In this document: in pieces, positions 9,518 to 20,175 of the stretch
Layout: each line of letters starts with the position of its first letter
Position numbering within the stretch: position 1 is the first letter of the stretch
DNA from: Curtobacterium sp. MR_MD2014
GTDB lineage: Bacteria; Actinomycetota; Actinomycetes; Actinomycetales; Microbacteriaceae
Assembly (NCBI RefSeq): GCF_000772085.1
Contig: NZ_CP009755.1
Coordinates: 1,364,001-1,428,000, forward strand
DNA: 64,000 bases
Direction of reading: 5' to 3'
The notes under the pieces: model-generated
Seen by the model: the letters and a program-made list of their open reading frames with translations, nothing else
Database searches by the model: none
What the model was told of the DNA's origin: nothing
Program-made: the position numbers and the translations under genes

Positions 9518-11036
9518 CGCCCGCCTCGAAGGACTCGACAGCTGGTACGCCGAGGGCTGGAAGGGGCTGCGGGTCGCCGTGCTCGGCCTCGGCTCGACCG
9601 GCTTCTCCGTCGCCGACACGCTCGTGGAGCTCGGCAGCGACGTGGTCGTCCTCGCGCCGGACGGACCCGCCGACACCGTGGAGCTGCTCGACGTGATCGG
9701 CGCCCGGTTCGAGCGCACGTCGCTCGACACCGTGCCGGCCGCCCTCGTGGCCCAGGCCCCGGACGTCGTCGTCGTGTCGCCCGGTCTGCCGCCGCACAAC
9801 GCCACGGTCCGCTGGGCGGTCGAGCACAGCACCGTGTGGGGGGACATCGAGCTCGCCTGGCGCGTGCGCGACAAGGTCGTCCGTGGCCCGATCGCCGCAC
9901 CGTGGGTGACCATCACGGGAACGAACGGCAAGACCACGACGACGCAGCTGACGACCGCGATGTTCGCGGCCGCCGGGCTCCGCGCGGTCGCCTGCGGGAA
10001 CATCGGCGTACCGGTGCTCGACGTCGTCCGTGACCCGGAGGGCTTCGACGTGCTGGTCGTCGAGCTCTCGAGCCACCAGCTGCACTACATGCCCACCTCG
10101 GGCGACGGTGCCGTCGTGCCGCTCGCGAGCACCTGCCTCAACATCGCGGACGACCACCTCGAGTGGCACGGGTCCGCCGAGGCGTACCGCGCGGCGAAGG
10201 CCAAGGTCTACGAGCGCACCGTGACGGCCTGCGTCTACAACACCTCGGACGAGTCGACCCGTCGCATGGTCGAGGGAGCCGACGTGGTCGAGGGGTGCCG
10301 TGCCGTGGGCTTCACGCCCGGGGTCCCCGCGCCGGGCGACGTCGGGATCGTGGACGACGTGCTCTGCGACCGCGCCTTCACCGAGGACCGGCGCAACAGC
10401 GCGCTCGAGTTCGCCACCGTGGCGGACCTCGAGCAGGCCGGGCTCGCCAGTCCGCACATGACCATGAACGTCCTCGCCGCGGCCGCCCTCGCGCGTGCTG
10501 CCGCCGTCGAGCCCGCGCACATCCGCGCTGCCGTGCAGGACTTCCGCGCCGACCACCACCGGACCGAGCACGTCGCGACGGCGGACGGCGTCGCCTGGGT
10601 CGACGACTCGAAGGCGACCAACCCGCACGCCGCCACGGCATCGCTGGCATCGTTCGAGACCGTCGTCTGGATCGTCGGCGGGCAGTTCAAGGGCGTCGAC
10701 ATCGACGGCCTCGTCGAGCGCTTCGGCCCCACGGCCCGAGCGGTCGTCGTCATCGGGACGGACCGCACACCGGTGCTCGAGGCATTCGCGCGACACGCGC
10801 CGACGGTCCCGGTCCTGCAGGTCGAGGCGACGGACACTGATCACGTCATGCCCGAGGCGGTCCGGCATGCCGCATCGGTCGCACGACCGGGCGACACGGT
10901 CCTCCTCGCCCCCGCGGCGGCGTCGTTCGACCAGTTCGGTTCGTACGCGGACCGGGGGCGCCGGTTCGCGGCGGCGGTCCACGAACACCTGGGAGGCACA
11001 GCCGATGGCGACCACGGATCTCCCGAGCGGCCGTAG
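9507..11036 (+). CDS. murD: MurD: UDP-MurNAc-L-alanine–D-glutamate ligase
   Basis: A 509-residue Mur ligase that adds D-glutamate to UDP-MurNAc-L-Ala. The N-terminal Rossmann-like segment ([17 protein letters not shown]), GTNGKTTTT from residue 138 and [12 protein letters not shown] in the C-terminal domain identify MurD. I chose GTG 9507, which overlaps mraY by 11 bases; a frame-open start at 9474 lies deep in mraY and adds nothing conserved. The 3' end overlaps ftsW by 32 bases, the longest overlap in the mur block. Confidence 0.95.
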   Translation: MSADARLEGLDSWYAEGWKGLRVAVLGLGSTGFSVADTLVELGSDVVVLAPDGPADTVELLDVIGARFERTSLDTVPAALVAQAPDVVVVSPGLPPHNATVRWAVEHSTVWGDIELAWRVRDKVVRGPIAAPWVTITGTNGKTTTTQLTTAMFAAAGLRAVACGNIGVPVLDVVRDPEGFDVLVVELSSHQLHYMPTSGDGAVVPLASTCLNIADDHLEWHGSAEAYRAAKAKVYERTVTACVYNTSDESTRRMVEGADVVEGCRAVGFTPGVPAPGDVGIVDDVLCDRAFTEDRRNSALEFATVADLEQAGLASPHMTMNVLAAAALARAAAVEPAHIRAAVQDFRADHHRTEHVATADGVAWVDDSKATNPHAATASLASFETVVWIVGGQFKGVDIDGLVERFGPTARAVVVIGTDRTPVLEAFARHAPTVPVLQVEATDTDHVMPEAVRHAASVARPGDTVLLAPAAASFDQFGSYADRGRRFAAAVHEHLGGTADGDHGSPERP

Positions 11037-12309
11037 CGGCGGCCGCACGACGGGCAGCACCGGACACACGGGAACCGCGTCCGCGGGCGGCGAGCACGCC
11101 GGTTCGCAGCGCCGTGCGCGGGGCGCCGTCGTCGCGGTCAAGAACGTCTTCGTCGCCGAGTCGAGCACCTTCTACACGATCCTGGGCGTCACGCTCTTCC
11201 TCGTCGTGTTCGGCGTCGTGATGGTGCTGTCGTCGTCGAGCGTCGAGCAGTACGCCGCCACCCACGACTTCTTCGGCGCAGCGTCCAAGCAGGGGCTGTA
11301 CGCGGTGCTCGGCGTCCCGCTCATGCTCGTCGCGAGCCGCGTCCCCGCGCGTCTCTGGCGGAAGTGGGCGATGCGGATCCTCGCCGCGGCGCTGGTCCTG
11401 CAGCTGCTCGTCTACACGCCGCTCGGCATCGAGATCCAGGGCAACCGGAACTGGATCAAGCTCGGCTCGTTCAGCGCCCAGCCGTCCGAGGCCGTCAAGC
11501 TCGGCATCGCCCTGGCCGTCGGCGCGATCATCTACGTGAAGCGTGACCGGCTGCGGGAGTGGAAGGAACTGTTCGTGCCGGTCGGCATCGCGACGGTGCT
11601 GCCGCTCGGGATGGTGCTGCTCGGCGGTGACCAGGGAACCGCGATGATCATGCTGGTCCTGCTGCTCGGTGCGCTCTTCATCGGGGGCGCGCGGGCGAAG
11701 CACCTGCTCGTCATCCTCGGGGCGGTCGCCGTCGTGCTGCCGTTCGTCACGATGGCGTCGGCCTCGCGGCAGTACCGCATCAACGCGTGGCTCTCCGGCT
11801 GCACCGACTCGAACCAGTACCAGGACCTCTGCTGGCAGCCCGTGCACGGCATGTGGGCCCTGGCGTCCGGTGGCGTGTTCGGCGTCGGCCTGGGCAACTC
11901 GAAGGCGAAGTGGTCGTGGCTGCCCGAGGCGGACAACGACTACATCTTCGCGATCATCGGCGAGGAACTCGGGCTCATCGGCGCCGTGGTCGTGCTGGCG
12001 CTGTTCATCGTCCTGGCGGTCAGCATGATCAAGGTCATCCGGCAGTCGGACGACCCGTTCGTCCGGACGGTCACCGGCGGGATCCTCGCGTGGATCATCG
12101 GGCAGGCGCTCGTGAACATCGCGGTGGTGCTCGGCCTGCTGCCGGTCCTCGGCGTGCCGCTGCCGCTCATCTCGGCCGGTGGATCGGCCCTCATCATGAC
12201 CCTCGTGGCGATCGGCGTCGTGCTGTCCTTCGCCCGCGAACTGCCCGGCAAGGGCCGGACCGCGGCACCGCGCGCCGGCTCCGCACCACAGAACGGAGTG
12301 CTCCGGTGA
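11005..12309 (+). CDS. ftsW: FtsW: septal peptidoglycan polymerase (SEDS family)
   Basis: A 434-residue SEDS-family membrane protein; FtsW polymerises septal glycan strands in complex with FtsI. A hydrophilic N-terminus of about 45 residues precedes some ten membrane segments. SEDS signatures include QGNRNWIKLGSFSAQPSE (residues about 148–165), LPEADNDYIFAIIGEELG and PLPLISAGGSALI. ATG 11005 has GGGAGG upstream, inside the end of murD. Position between murD and murG is the standard dcw order and supports FtsW rather than RodA. Confidence 0.95.
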   Translation: MATTDLPSGRSGGRTTGSTGHTGTASAGGEHAGSQRRARGAVVAVKNVFVAESSTFYTILGVTLFLVVFGVVMVLSSSSVEQYAATHDFFGAASKQGLYAVLGVPLMLVASRVPARLWRKWAMRILAAALVLQLLVYTPLGIEIQGNRNWIKLGSFSAQPSEAVKLGIALAVGAIIYVKRDRLREWKELFVPVGIATVLPLGMVLLGGDQGTAMIMLVLLLGALFIGGARAKHLLVILGAVAVVLPFVTMASASRQYRINAWLSGCTDSNQYQDLCWQPVHGMWALASGGVFGVGLGNSKAKWSWLPEADNDYIFAIIGEELGLIGAVVVLALFIVLAVSMIKVIRQSDDPFVRTVTGGILAWIIGQALVNIAVVLGLLPVLGVPLPLISAGGSALIMTLVAIGVVLSFARELPGKGRTAAPRAGSAPQNGVLR

Positions 12310-13406
12310 GCACCTACCTCTTCGCCGGCGGTGGCACCGCCGGACACGTCAACCCGCTGCTCGCGGTCGCCGACCGGCTGACCGAACAGGACCCGGACGC
12401 CCGCGTGCTCGTCCTCGGCACCGCCGAGGGGCTCGAGTCGCGACTCGTGCCGATGCGCGGTTACGAGCTGTTGACGATCCCGCGCCTGCCCTTCCCGCGC
12501 CGGCTCGACGCCCGGGCGCTCCGGTTCCCCGGCGGCTTCCTCGGTGCGGTCCGACGCACCGAGCGCTTCATCCGCGAGCACGACGTCGAGGTCGTCCTGG
12601 GCGTCGGCGGCTACGCGGCGGCGCCGGCGTACATCGCTGCGAAGCGGACCGGGACGCCGATCGTCGTGCACGAGCAGAACGCCAAGCCCGGGCTCGCGAA
12701 CCGGCTCGCCGCCCTGCTGACCCGGCACGTGGGCCTGACGTTCTCGAACACCCACCTGCGCCACGGACGCGTGGTCGGGATGCCGCTCCGCAGGGAGGTC
12801 GAGACGCTCGACCGCCGTGCCGCGCGGGCCGAGGGCCTGGCCGAGTTCGGCCTCGACGCGGACCGCCCGGTGCTGCTCGTCACGGGCGGCTCGTCCGGTG
12901 CGCGGAGCATCAACACGACGGTGAACCGCTCGGCGACGGCGATCGTCGACGCCGGGTGGCAGGTCCTGCACGTCGTCGGCGGCAAGTCGGACATCGGACC
13001 GAGCGACCTCGACGGCTACCACGTCCTGCCGTACTGCGACCGCATGGACCTGGCCTACGCCGCGTCCGACTTCGTCGTGTCCCGCTCGGGTGCCGGCATG
13101 GTGTGCGAGCTGACGGCCGTCGGGTTGCCGAGCGTGCTCGTGCCGTACCCGGTCGGCAACGGCGAGCAGCGGCACAACGCGGCGGACGTCGTCGGCGCCG
13201 GGGGAGCGGTGCTCGTCGACGACGCGGCGTTCACGGACGAGTGGGTGACGTTCCAGCTGCTGCCGATCCTGCGTGACCGTGCGCGGATCGCCGACATGGC
13301 CGTCCGAGCCGGCAGCGTCGGACATCGCGACGGGGCGGACCGGATGACGGCCCTCGTACGCGAGGCCGCGCAGCGCACCAGCACCAGCACCACGGAGGAA
13401 CGATGA
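12306..13406 (+). CDS. murG: MurG: lipid II synthase (GlcNAc transferase)
   Basis: A 366-residue GT28-family glycosyltransferase that adds GlcNAc to lipid I on the inner membrane face, producing lipid II. The N-terminal glycine loop [12 protein letters not shown] (residues 6–17), [26 protein letters not shown] and the C-terminal [18 protein letters not shown] donor-site motif are all present. GTG 12306 overlaps the ftsW stop (GTGA). Confidence 0.96.
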   Translation: MSTYLFAGGGTAGHVNPLLAVADRLTEQDPDARVLVLGTAEGLESRLVPMRGYELLTIPRLPFPRRLDARALRFPGGFLGAVRRTERFIREHDVEVVLGVGGYAAAPAYIAAKRTGTPIVVHEQNAKPGLANRLAALLTRHVGLTFSNTHLRHGRVVGMPLRREVETLDRRAARAEGLAEFGLDADRPVLLVTGGSSGARSINTTVNRSATAIVDAGWQVLHVVGGKSDIGPSDLDGYHVLPYCDRMDLAYAASDFVVSRSGAGMVCELTAVGLPSVLVPYPVGNGEQRHNAADVVGAGGAVLVDDAAFTDEWVTFQLLPILRDRARIADMAVRAGSVGHRDGADRMTALVREAAQRTSTSTTEER

Positions 13407-14830
13407 CCATCAAGCCGGACCTGACCCAGCCGATCCCGGACGACCTCGGCACGGTCCACTTCGTCGGCATCGGCGGCTCCGGGATGAGCGGCATCGCGCG
13501 GATGTTCCTGGCCGCCGGGCACCGGGTCACGGGCAGCGACTCCCGCGAGACCGCGACGACCGGCACGATGCGCGACCTCGGTGCCGAGGTGCACATCGGC
13601 CACGACGCCGCGAACCTCGCCGACGCCGACACCGTGGTGGTCACGAGCGCGCTGTGGCCGGACAACCCCGAGCTCCTCGAGGCGCAGCGTCGCGGGCTCC
13701 CGGTGCTGCACCGGTCCCAGGCCCTCGCCGCGCTGATCGCCGAGCACCGCCTCGTCGCGGTCGCGGGCGCGCACGGCAAGACCACCTCGACGGGCATGAT
13801 CGTGACCGCCATGGTCGAGCTCGGTCTCGACCCGAGCTTCGTCAACGGCGGCGTCATCCAGTCGCTCGGCACGAGTTCGGCCCCCGGTGGCAGCGACCTG
13901 TTCGTCGTCGAGGCGGACGAGTCCGACGGGTCCTTCCTGCTCTACGACGTCGCGGTCGCGCTCATCACGAACGTGGACGCCGACCACCTCGACCACTACG
14001 GCAGCGAGCAGGCCTTCATCGACGCCTTCGTCGAGTTCGCCGCGAAGGCGAGCGAGCGCATCGTCGTGTCGAGCGACGACGCGGGCGCGAAGCGCGTCAC
14101 CGAGGGCGTGCGGGCACGCGAGCACGCGCCCGAGGTCGTCACGTTCGGCGAGGCCGCCGACGCCGACGTCCGCATCGAGCGCATCGTCGAGGCGGCGAGC
14201 GTCGAGGTCGACCTCCGCGCGGGCGGGGAACAGCACCACATGACGCTCCGGGTGCCCGGCCGCCACAACGCCGTCAACGCGGTGGGCGCCTTCGCGGTGC
14301 TCACCGGGCTGGGTGTCGCACCCGCCGACGCGATCCGGGGGATCGAGGCGTTCGGCGGCACCGAGCGTCGCTTCGAGCTGCACGGTGTCGAGCGCGGGGT
14401 CTCGGTGTACGACGACTACGCGCACCACCCGACGGAGGTCGCGGCCGCGCTCCGCGCAGCACGCAACGTCGTCGGCGACGGTCGGATCATCGCGATCCAC
14501 CAGCCGCACCTGTACTCGCGCACGCGGCTCATGGCCGGCGACTTCGCCCGCGTCTACGAGGAGCTGGCCGACCACACGGTCGTGCTCGACGTGTACGGCG
14601 CCCGTGAGGACCCGGAGCCCGGCGTCACGGGCGCCCTCGTGCAGGAGCGCTTCGTCGACCAGTCCAGGGTCGAGTTCCTGCCGGACTGGGACGACGCCGC
14701 TGCCCGCGCGGCCGAGGTCGCCCGCGACGGTGACATCGTCATGACGCTCAGCTGCGGCGACGTCTACCGGATCATCCCGCAGGTGCTCGGCGCGCTGCGG
14801 CACGACGGCGACGGGGACCGCGCGCAGTGA
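13403..14830 (+). CDS. murC: MurC: UDP-MurNAc–L-alanine ligase
   Basis: A 475-residue Mur ligase catalysing the first amino-acid addition to UDP-MurNAc. The nucleotide-binding GIGGSGMSG (22–30), ATP-binding GAHGKTT (122–128) and [14 protein letters not shown] near the C-terminal domain are MurC-specific. Some actinobacterial MurC enzymes also accept glycine; the sequence alone does not settle this. ATG 13403 overlaps the murG stop by ATGA after GGAGGAACG. Confidence 0.96.
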   Translation: MTIKPDLTQPIPDDLGTVHFVGIGGSGMSGIARMFLAAGHRVTGSDSRETATTGTMRDLGAEVHIGHDAANLADADTVVVTSALWPDNPELLEAQRRGLPVLHRSQALAALIAEHRLVAVAGAHGKTTSTGMIVTAMVELGLDPSFVNGGVIQSLGTSSAPGGSDLFVVEADESDGSFLLYDVAVALITNVDADHLDHYGSEQAFIDAFVEFAAKASERIVVSSDDAGAKRVTEGVRAREHAPEVVTFGEAADADVRIERIVEAASVEVDLRAGGEQHHMTLRVPGRHNAVNAVGAFAVLTGLGVAPADAIRGIEAFGGTERRFELHGVERGVSVYDDYAHHPTEVAAALRAARNVVGDGRIIAIHQPHLYSRTRLMAGDFARVYEELADHTVVLDVYGAREDPEPGVTGALVQERFVDQSRVEFLPDWDDAAARAAEVARDGDIVMTLSCGDVYRIIPQVLGALRHDGDGDRAQ

Positions 14831-16209
14831 AGCGTCCCGAGGGCTTCGACGGGCGTCCGGAGGAACCGGAGGCCCCGGCCGACGGTGCCCGCGCCCCGCG
14901 GCAGCGCCGTGGTCCCCTGACGTCGCGTCGACCGGCACGCGGCGCGGCGGCGGACGGCCGGGAGGCGCGACCCACCACCGCCCCGCCGGCCCCCGTCGAC
15001 GAGCCGGTCGCCCCCACCGCCGCGCCAGGTCCCGACGAGCACCGCGCGACGCCGAGATCCTCGTCGAAGCCGCCGTCTGCGCAGGGTCAGCGCGAGCGCG
15101 CTGGCGCCCTCGCCGGCGCCGCCGGCCGCCGCCTCGGTGCCGGCTGGTCGACCGTGGCCGAGCGCCTGCGCGAGTACACCCCGGACGAGGACCACGCGGG
15201 CAGGACGTCCGCCGCTGCCCGTGACGGCGGCGCCGCGTCGCGCCCCGGTGCGGACACCGCGCCCCGCGGTGCGGGCGCGACCACGGCCGACCCGACGATG
15301 GAGGAGCCCACCCCGGACGACGCGACCGGTGCGGCCACCGTCACCGACGTGATCGACGCGCCCGGTGCTGCCCGCCCGGCGGCCGACGACGAGCACGGGT
15401 CCCCGATCGGTGCCGGCGTCCGCGCTGCCGAGACCGCGCGCGAGGCACGGGTGGCGAGGCGTCGCCGGCGGCTGCTCGAGCGGGCCGAGGTGCGGCGCTT
15501 CACCCGGCGTGCACGACACCGCCGTGCTGCCTGGATCACCGCGGGCACCGTCGTGGTGGTCTTCGGCGCGTCGATCCTGGTCGCCGTCTACTCACCGCTG
15601 ATGGCCCTGCGCACGATCGAGGTCCGCGGCACCGAGCGCGTCGACGCGACCGCGCTCCGCCGGGCGCTCTCCGACCAGGTGGGCACCCCGCTGGCCCGCA
15701 TCGACTTCGGCGAGGTCAAGCGCGACATCGCCGGCTTCCCGCTGATCGAGAGCTACGTCACCGAGGAGGTCCCGCCGCACACCCTCGTCGTGACCGTCAC
15801 GGAGCGGACGCCCGTCGTCGCCGTCCGTTCGGGGGACTCGTTCGACCTGGTCGACCCGGCGGGCATCGTGGTGCAGTCGTCGCCGGACCGTCCGGAGGGC
15901 GTGCCGGTCGCCGACGTGCAGCGCGCCGAGCTCGGCTCGCCGGTGTTCCGGACGATGACCGAGGTCGTGCTGTCGCTGCCGTCGACGGTCCGTCGGCAGG
16001 TCACGGACGTCCGGGCGACCACCGCCGACGACGTCACGCTCACGCTCGACGACGGGTCGACCGTGGTCTGGGGCAGCCCGGACGCCTCCGACGCGAAGGC
16101 GTCGCTGCTCGCGGCCCTCGTCGCGGACCACGCGTCGCGCGATCCCGACACCGAGGTCGAGTTCGACGTCTCGGCACCGGACAACGGCATCGTCCGACCG
16201 GCGCAGTGA
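14827..16209 (+). CDS. ftsQ: FtsQ/DivIB-family division protein with a very long cytosolic N-terminus
   Basis: A 460-residue bitopic divisome protein. Residues 1–about 225 are hydrophilic, Ala/Pro/Arg/Glu-rich and probably disordered; one membrane span follows (about 236–258), then an extracytoplasmic POTRA-like segment beginning [22 protein letters not shown] and the FtsQ beta domain. FtsQ links FtsL/FtsB-type proteins and tunes FtsWI. E. coli FtsQ is 276 residues with a tail of some 25, so the cytosolic tail here is about ten times longer. GTG 14827 overlaps the murC stop; a later internal start cannot be excluded. Confidence 0.87.
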   Translation: MKRPEGFDGRPEEPEAPADGARAPRQRRGPLTSRRPARGAAADGREARPTTAPPAPVDEPVAPTAAPGPDEHRATPRSSSKPPSAQGQRERAGALAGAAGRRLGAGWSTVAERLREYTPDEDHAGRTSAAARDGGAASRPGADTAPRGAGATTADPTMEEPTPDDATGAATVTDVIDAPGAARPAADDEHGSPIGAGVRAAETAREARVARRRRRLLERAEVRRFTRRARHRRAAWITAGTVVVVFGASILVAVYSPLMALRTIEVRGTERVDATALRRALSDQVGTPLARIDFGEVKRDIAGFPLIESYVTEEVPPHTLVVTVTERTPVVAVRSGDSFDLVDPAGIVVQSSPDRPEGVPVADVQRAELGSPVFRTMTEVVLSLPSTVRRQVTDVRATTADDVTLTLDDGSTVVWGSPDASDAKASLLAALVADHASRDPDTEVEFDVSAPDNGIVRPAQ

Positions 16210-16316
16210 CGAGCGGAGGGTCCGACGACCACCGCCGAGCCGCTCGCGGCGGGAATCTCGGCGACGCGATCCGCGACACGCGGCGTGGCGGGGCGACAGC
16301 CCGCGGAGCGCACCCG

Positions 16317-16322
16317 TAGCGT
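16317..16322 (+). promoter_or_regulatory. Candidate ftsZ promoter (-10)
   Basis: TAGCGT (16317–16322) fits TANNNT in the 191-base ftsQ–ftsZ gap. The stretch 16355–16380 (ending in GAGGTTGAGGGTTC) resembles sequence I recall upstream of other actinobacterial ftsZ genes and may be a second regulatory element. Confidence 0.4.
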
Positions 16323-16400
16323 CGTGGAAGCACCGCAACTACCAGCATTGCCCCTGAACTTCAAGTAGAGGTTGAGGGTTCGACCGGAGGCCCGACTGAC

Positions 16401-17564
16401 GTGACCACGAACCACAACTACCTCGCCGTCATCAAGGTCGTCGGTGTCGGCGGCGGCGGCGTGAACGCCGTGAACCGCATGATCGAGCTGGGCCTCCGTG
16501 GGGTCGAGTTCATCGCGATCAACACCGACGCGCAGGCGCTGCTGCTCAGCGACGCCGACGTCAAGCTCGACGTCGGTCGTGAGATCACCCGGGGCCTCGG
16601 CGCCGGCGCGGACCCCGAGGTCGGCCGTCGTGCCGCCGAGGACCACGCCGAGGAGATCGAGGAGGCCCTCGCGGGCGCCGACATGGTCTTCGTCACCGCG
16701 GGTGAGGGCGGCGGTACCGGCACCGGCGGTGCGCCCGTCGTCGCACGGATCGCGAAGTCGATCGGTGCGCTCACCATCGGCGTCGTCACGAAGCCGTTCA
16801 GCTTCGAGGGCAAGCGTCGGCAGTCCCAGGCCGAGAACGGCGTCGCCGGACTCAAGGACGAGGTCGACACGCTCATCGTCGTGCCGAACGACCGCCTGCT
16901 CGAGATCAGCGACCGTGGCATCTCGATGGTCGAGGCCTTCGCGACCGCCGACCAGGTGCTGCTCGCGGGTGTCCAGGGCATCACCGACCTCATCACCACC
17001 CCTGGTCTCATCAACCTCGACTTCGCGGACGTCAAGAGCGTCATGCAGGGTGCCGGTTCGGCCCTCATGGGCATCGGCTCGTCCCGCGGGGCGGACCGTG
17101 CGATCAAGGCGGCCGAGCTCGCCGTCGCGTCGCCGCTGCTCGAGGCCTCGATCGACGGCGCGCACGGTGTGCTCCTGTCGATCCAGGGTGGGTCGAACCT
17201 CGGCATCTTCGAGATCAACGACGCCGCCCGCCTGGTGCAGGAGGCCGTCCACCCCGAGGCCAACATCATCTTCGGTGCCGTCATCGACGACACCCTCGGC
17301 GACGAGGTCCGCGTGACCGTCATCGCCGCGGGCTTCGACGGCGGCGAGCCGGGCGCGCAGCAGAAGGAGCGTCGCTCCAGCTGGGTCGAGGCGGACTCCG
17401 GCACGTCGTCTGCGGCGTCGTCGGCCGGCACCGGCGCGATCGAGGACACCGCGACCAGCGCGCCGTCCTGGTCGACGCAGGAGCACGAGGCGCCCGTGCG
17501 TCGTGCCGCCGACCCGGCGTTCGACGACGACGACGAGCTCGACGTCCCCGACTTCCTGAAGTAA
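16401..17564 (+). CDS. ftsZ: Cell division GTPase FtsZ
   Basis: A 387-residue tubulin homologue that forms the cytokinetic ring. It shows [14 protein letters not shown] at the N-terminus, the GTP-binding tubulin signature [10 protein letters not shown] (103–112, with the Gly110 form usual in actinobacteria) and the T7 synergy-loop region FADVKSVM. After residue about 315 comes a variable acidic/Ser linker, then the conserved C-terminal peptide [13 protein letters not shown], the docking site for SepF. GTG 16401 has CGGAGG ten bases upstream. Confidence 0.97.
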   Translation: MTTNHNYLAVIKVVGVGGGGVNAVNRMIELGLRGVEFIAINTDAQALLLSDADVKLDVGREITRGLGAGADPEVGRRAAEDHAEEIEEALAGADMVFVTAGEGGGTGTGGAPVVARIAKSIGALTIGVVTKPFSFEGKRRQSQAENGVAGLKDEVDTLIVVPNDRLLEISDRGISMVEAFATADQVLLAGVQGITDLITTPGLINLDFADVKSVMQGAGSALMGIGSSRGADRAIKAAELAVASPLLEASIDGAHGVLLSIQGGSNLGIFEINDAARLVQEAVHPEANIIFGAVIDDTLGDEVRVTVIAAGFDGGEPGAQQKERRSSWVEADSGTSSAASSAGTGAIEDTATSAPSWSTQEHEAPVRRAADPAFDDDDELDVPDFLK

Positions 17565-17572
17565 GCCGACCC

Positions 17573-18292
17573 ATGGCAGGTGATGCGCGCCTCCAGACCG
17601 TCGACCGTGACGGACTGGAGGCGCGTCTCGCGTCCGTCCGCGCGTCCGTCGCCGACGCCGCCCGGTCCGCCGGGCGCTCGGCCGACGACCTCACGCTCGT
17701 CGTCGTGACGAAGTACCACCCGGCGTCGCTGGTCCGCGAGCTCGCCGCACTCGGGGTCACCGACGTGGGGGAGAACCGGCACCAGGAGGCGCAGGCCAAG
17801 GCCGCCGAGCTGGCCGACCTCGACCTGACGTGGCACTTCGTCGGTCAGCTGCAGTCGAAGAAGGCGCGGCAGGTGCGCCGCTACGCCGACGTCGTGCAGT
17901 CGCTCGACCGCGACTCCGTCGTCGATGCCTTCGCGCCGACCGAGACCGAGCCGGAGCCCCGGGTGGTCGACGGTTTCGTGCAGGTCAACCTGACCGACGA
18001 CCCCGATCGTGGTGGCGTCCAGCCGGACGCGGTCGAGGCGATGGTCGAACGGGTCCTGCGCACCGGCACGATCCGACTCCGCGGCGTGATGGCGGTCGCG
18101 CCCCTCGACGAGGAGCCCCGACGGGCCTTCGCGCGGCTCCGCGACGTCTCCGACCGGGTCGCGGCGATCGCCCCCGACGCGACCGACATCTCGGCCGGCA
18201 TGAGCGGGGACCACGCCGAGGCGATCGCGGAGGGCGCGACACACCTGCGGATCGGGACCGCAATCACGGGAAACCGGCCGGCCGCGCCCTAG
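17573..18292 (+). CDS. YggS/PLPBP-family pyridoxal-phosphate homeostasis protein
   Basis: A 239-residue single-domain fold-type III PLP-binding protein. K47 within LVVVTKYHP is the expected PLP-binding lysine; GENRHQEA and [11 protein letters not shown] are family signatures, and [12 protein letters not shown] holds the phosphate-binding end. The family has no demonstrated catalytic reaction and is linked to vitamin B6 and amino-acid balance. It lies 8 bases after ftsZ and before sepF, the common Gram-positive order. Confidence 0.93.
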   Translation: MAGDARLQTVDRDGLEARLASVRASVADAARSAGRSADDLTLVVVTKYHPASLVRELAALGVTDVGENRHQEAQAKAAELADLDLTWHFVGQLQSKKARQVRRYADVVQSLDRDSVVDAFAPTETEPEPRVVDGFVQVNLTDDPDRGGVQPDAVEAMVERVLRTGTIRLRGVMAVAPLDEEPRRAFARLRDVSDRVAAIAPDATDISAGMSGDHAEAIAEGATHLRIGTAITGNRPAAP

Positions 18293-18295
18293 CCT
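18290..18295 (+). promoter_or_regulatory. Candidate sepF promoter (-10)
   Basis: TAGCCT (18290–18295) overlaps the stop codon of the upstream gene and lies about 40 bases before sepF. Confidence 0.4.
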
Positions 18296-18335
18296 CGTTG
18301 CAGGGCACCCACGAGCACCGACCTCCGGAGGAACC

Positions 18336-18923
18336 ATGGCGAACCCGCTCAAGAAGACGATGGTCTACCTCGGCCTCGCCGACGAGGAACTGTACGAGGA
18401 CGAGCAGCAGCAGCAGGCCGCGCCGACGCGCCAGGCCGCCGCCCCTGCCACGGCTCCCGCTGCAGCTCCGGCCGCGCAGGCTCCGGCCGCCGCTGCGCCC
18501 GCAGCCGCTGCCCCGGCGGCAGCAGCTCCCGCAGCGGTCCCCGCCGAGCCCAAGACGCACACCCACCAGCGCGGCGCCCAGGTCACCCCGCTCCGCCGCT
18601 CGCACACGACCGCACAGAAGGCGACCCCGGTCCAGGAAATGAACGAGATCCTCACCGTCCACCCGCGCGAGTACAAGGACGCCCAGTCCATCGCCGAGAG
18701 CTTCCGCGACGGCATCCCCGTCATCATCAACCTCTCGCAGATGACCGAGTCGGACGCCCGCCGCATGATCGACTTCGCGTCGGGCCTGTCGCTCGGCCTG
18801 TACGGCAAGATCGAGCGCGTGACCAACAAGGTCTTCCTGCTGTCGCCGGCCCACGTCGCGGTGAGCGGTGAGCCCGCTGAGGTAGAGTCCGACATCGAGG
18901 CGTCCTTCTTCGCCCAGTCCTGA
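18336..18923 (+). CDS. sepF: SepF: FtsZ membrane anchor and division protein
   Basis: A 195-residue SepF. The N-terminal amphipathic [18 protein letters not shown] is the membrane-targeting and actinobacterial signature; residues about 27–72 are a Gln/Ala/Pro-rich linker; the conserved SepF domain (about 95–180) includes [19 protein letters not shown] and VFLLSPAHV. In actinobacteria, which lack FtsA, SepF tethers the FtsZ C-terminal peptide to the membrane. ATG 18336 follows CCGGAGGAACC. The alanine/proline linker is longer than in Bacillus. Confidence 0.95.
   Translation: MANPLKKTMVYLGLADEELYEDEQQQQAAPTRQAAAPATAPAAAPAAQAPAAAAPAAAAPAAAAPAAVPAEPKTHTHQRGAQVTPLRRSHTTAQKATPVQEMNEILTVHPREYKDAQSIAESFRDGIPVIINLSQMTESDARRMIDFASGLSLGLYGKIERVTNKVFLLSPAHVAVSGEPAEVESDIEASFFAQS
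18883..18888 (+). promoter_or_regulatory. Possible internal promoter before the YggT-family gene
   Basis: TAGAGT (18883–18888) lies within the 12-mer GTAGAGTCCGAC, identical to the one before ftsI, inside the 3' end of sepF and about 100 bases before the next gene. Confidence 0.4.
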
Positions 18924-18996
18924 GCCGTACCCCGGTTCACCCCGCCCCGTGCGGTCGCCATGACGGCGGACGCACCCGAGCCGAGCGAGCCCCATC

Positions 18997-19293
18997 GTGT
19001 CCGTGGTCTTCGGGATCCTCTCCTTCGCCCTCCTGCTCTACTTCTTCGTGATGTGGGGTCGGTTCGCGTTCGACATCGTCCAGGCGTACAACCGGTCCTG
19101 GCGTCCTCGTGGCGCCCTGCTCGTGGTCGCCGACGTGGTGTACACGCTGACCGATCCGCCCATCAGGTTCGTCCGACGCCTGCTCCCGCCGCTCCGACTG
19201 GGGCCGGTGGCGCTCGACTTCGGGTGGACGATCGTCATGCTCGTCGTGATCATCCTCCGGGTGATCGTCGGCGGTCTCGCACGCGGGTTCTGA
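18997..19293 (+). CDS. YggT-family membrane protein
   Basis: A 98-residue protein with two membrane spans (about 3–22 and 73–92) around a basic loop containing the family motif LTDPPIRFVRRLLPPLRLG. YggT proteins sit between sepF and divIVA in many Gram-positive bacteria and have been linked to osmotic stress or division; no biochemical role is established. The GTG at 18997 gives the expected length, but no strong ribosome binding site is visible and the start is tentative. Confidence 0.88.
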   Translation: MSVVFGILSFALLLYFFVMWGRFAFDIVQAYNRSWRPRGALLVVADVVYTLTDPPIRFVRRLLPPLRLGPVALDFGWTIVMLVVIILRVIVGGLARGF

Positions 19294-19417
19294 GCCCGCG
19301 CCCACCGCGACACGCGCCACGCCGCGACGAACGTCGCGGTTCCCCTCCGGCCGCGGTGTACGGTGGTCGGGATCGATGTCCGCTCCGGCGGGCATCCGCA
19401 CCGCTCGTGGTGGCTGG

Positions 19418-19423
19418 TAGATT
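19418..19423 (+). promoter_or_regulatory. Candidate divIVA promoter (-10)
   Basis: TAGATT (19418–19423) lies in the 184-base gap before divIVA and predicts a leader of about 48 bases with GAGGTGA as its ribosome binding site. Confidence 0.45.
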
Positions 19424-19477
19424 CGGTCGCGACGCAAGTGGTTCCACACGTTCAGCAGTTCTATTGAGGTGACGGCA

Positions 19478-20173
19478 ATGGCTTTGACGCCGGAAGACGT
19501 AGTCAACAAGCGGTTCCAGCCGACGAAGTTCCGCGAGGGCTACGACCAGGACGAGGTCGACGACTTCCTGGACGAGGTCGTCGTCGAGCTCCGCCGCCTG
19601 ACGGCCGAGAACGACGAGCTCCGCCAGCGCCTGCAGGCCGCCGAGTCGGCGCCGAAGCCGGCCGCCGCCGAGCAGTCCGTCGAGCAGCAGCCCGAGTCGA
19701 CCCCCGAGCCCGAGCCGGCCCCCGTCGCCGCTGCTCCGGAGCCCGCGCCGGTCGCCGCCGCTGCTCCGGCGCCGTCGACCGTCCCGGCCGACGAGGACAC
19801 CGAGGGCACCACGAACCTCCTCACGCTCGCTCGTCGTCTGCACGAGGAGCACGTCCGCGAGGGCATCGAGAAGCGCGACGCGCTCATCGCCGAGGGCACC
19901 GCGCAGGCAGCTCGCCTGGTCTCCGAGGCCGAGGCCAAGCAGCGCCAGATCATCGCCGACACCGAGAACACCAACCGCCAGCGCGTCGCCGTGCTCGAGG
20001 GCGAGCAGCGTCAGCTCGAGGGCAAGATCGACGAGCTCCGCACGTTCGAGCGCGACTACCGTGCGCAGCTCAAGAGCTACATCCAGGGTCAGCTCGCCGA
20101 GCTCGACGGGTCCGGCTCGCAGGAGTCCGGCCTCACCCCCGCGCCGGCGTCAGCGCAGGGCTTCGGCAACTGA
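19478..20173 (+). CDS. divIVA: DivIVA/Wag31 polar scaffold protein
   Basis: A 231-residue coiled-coil protein. The N-terminus MALTPEDVVNKRFQPTKFREGYDQDEVDDFLDEV-type segment (residues 1–34) is the membrane-binding DivIVA domain; it is followed by a short coiled coil, a Pro/Glu/Ala-rich linker (about 56–108) and a long coiled coil (about 115–215). In actinobacteria it organises polar growth and recruits the cell-wall synthesis machinery. ATG 19478 is favoured over GTG 19469 because GAGGTGA lies at the right distance and homologues begin MALTPEDV. Confidence 0.95.
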   Translation: MALTPEDVVNKRFQPTKFREGYDQDEVDDFLDEVVVELRRLTAENDELRQRLQAAESAPKPAAAEQSVEQQPESTPEPEPAPVAAAPEPAPVAAAAPAPSTVPADEDTEGTTNLLTLARRLHEEHVREGIEKRDALIAEGTAQAARLVSEAEAKQRQIIADTENTNRQRVAVLEGEQRQLEGKIDELRTFERDYRAQLKSYIQGQLAELDGSGSQESGLTPAPASAQGFGN

Positions 20174-20175
20174 CG

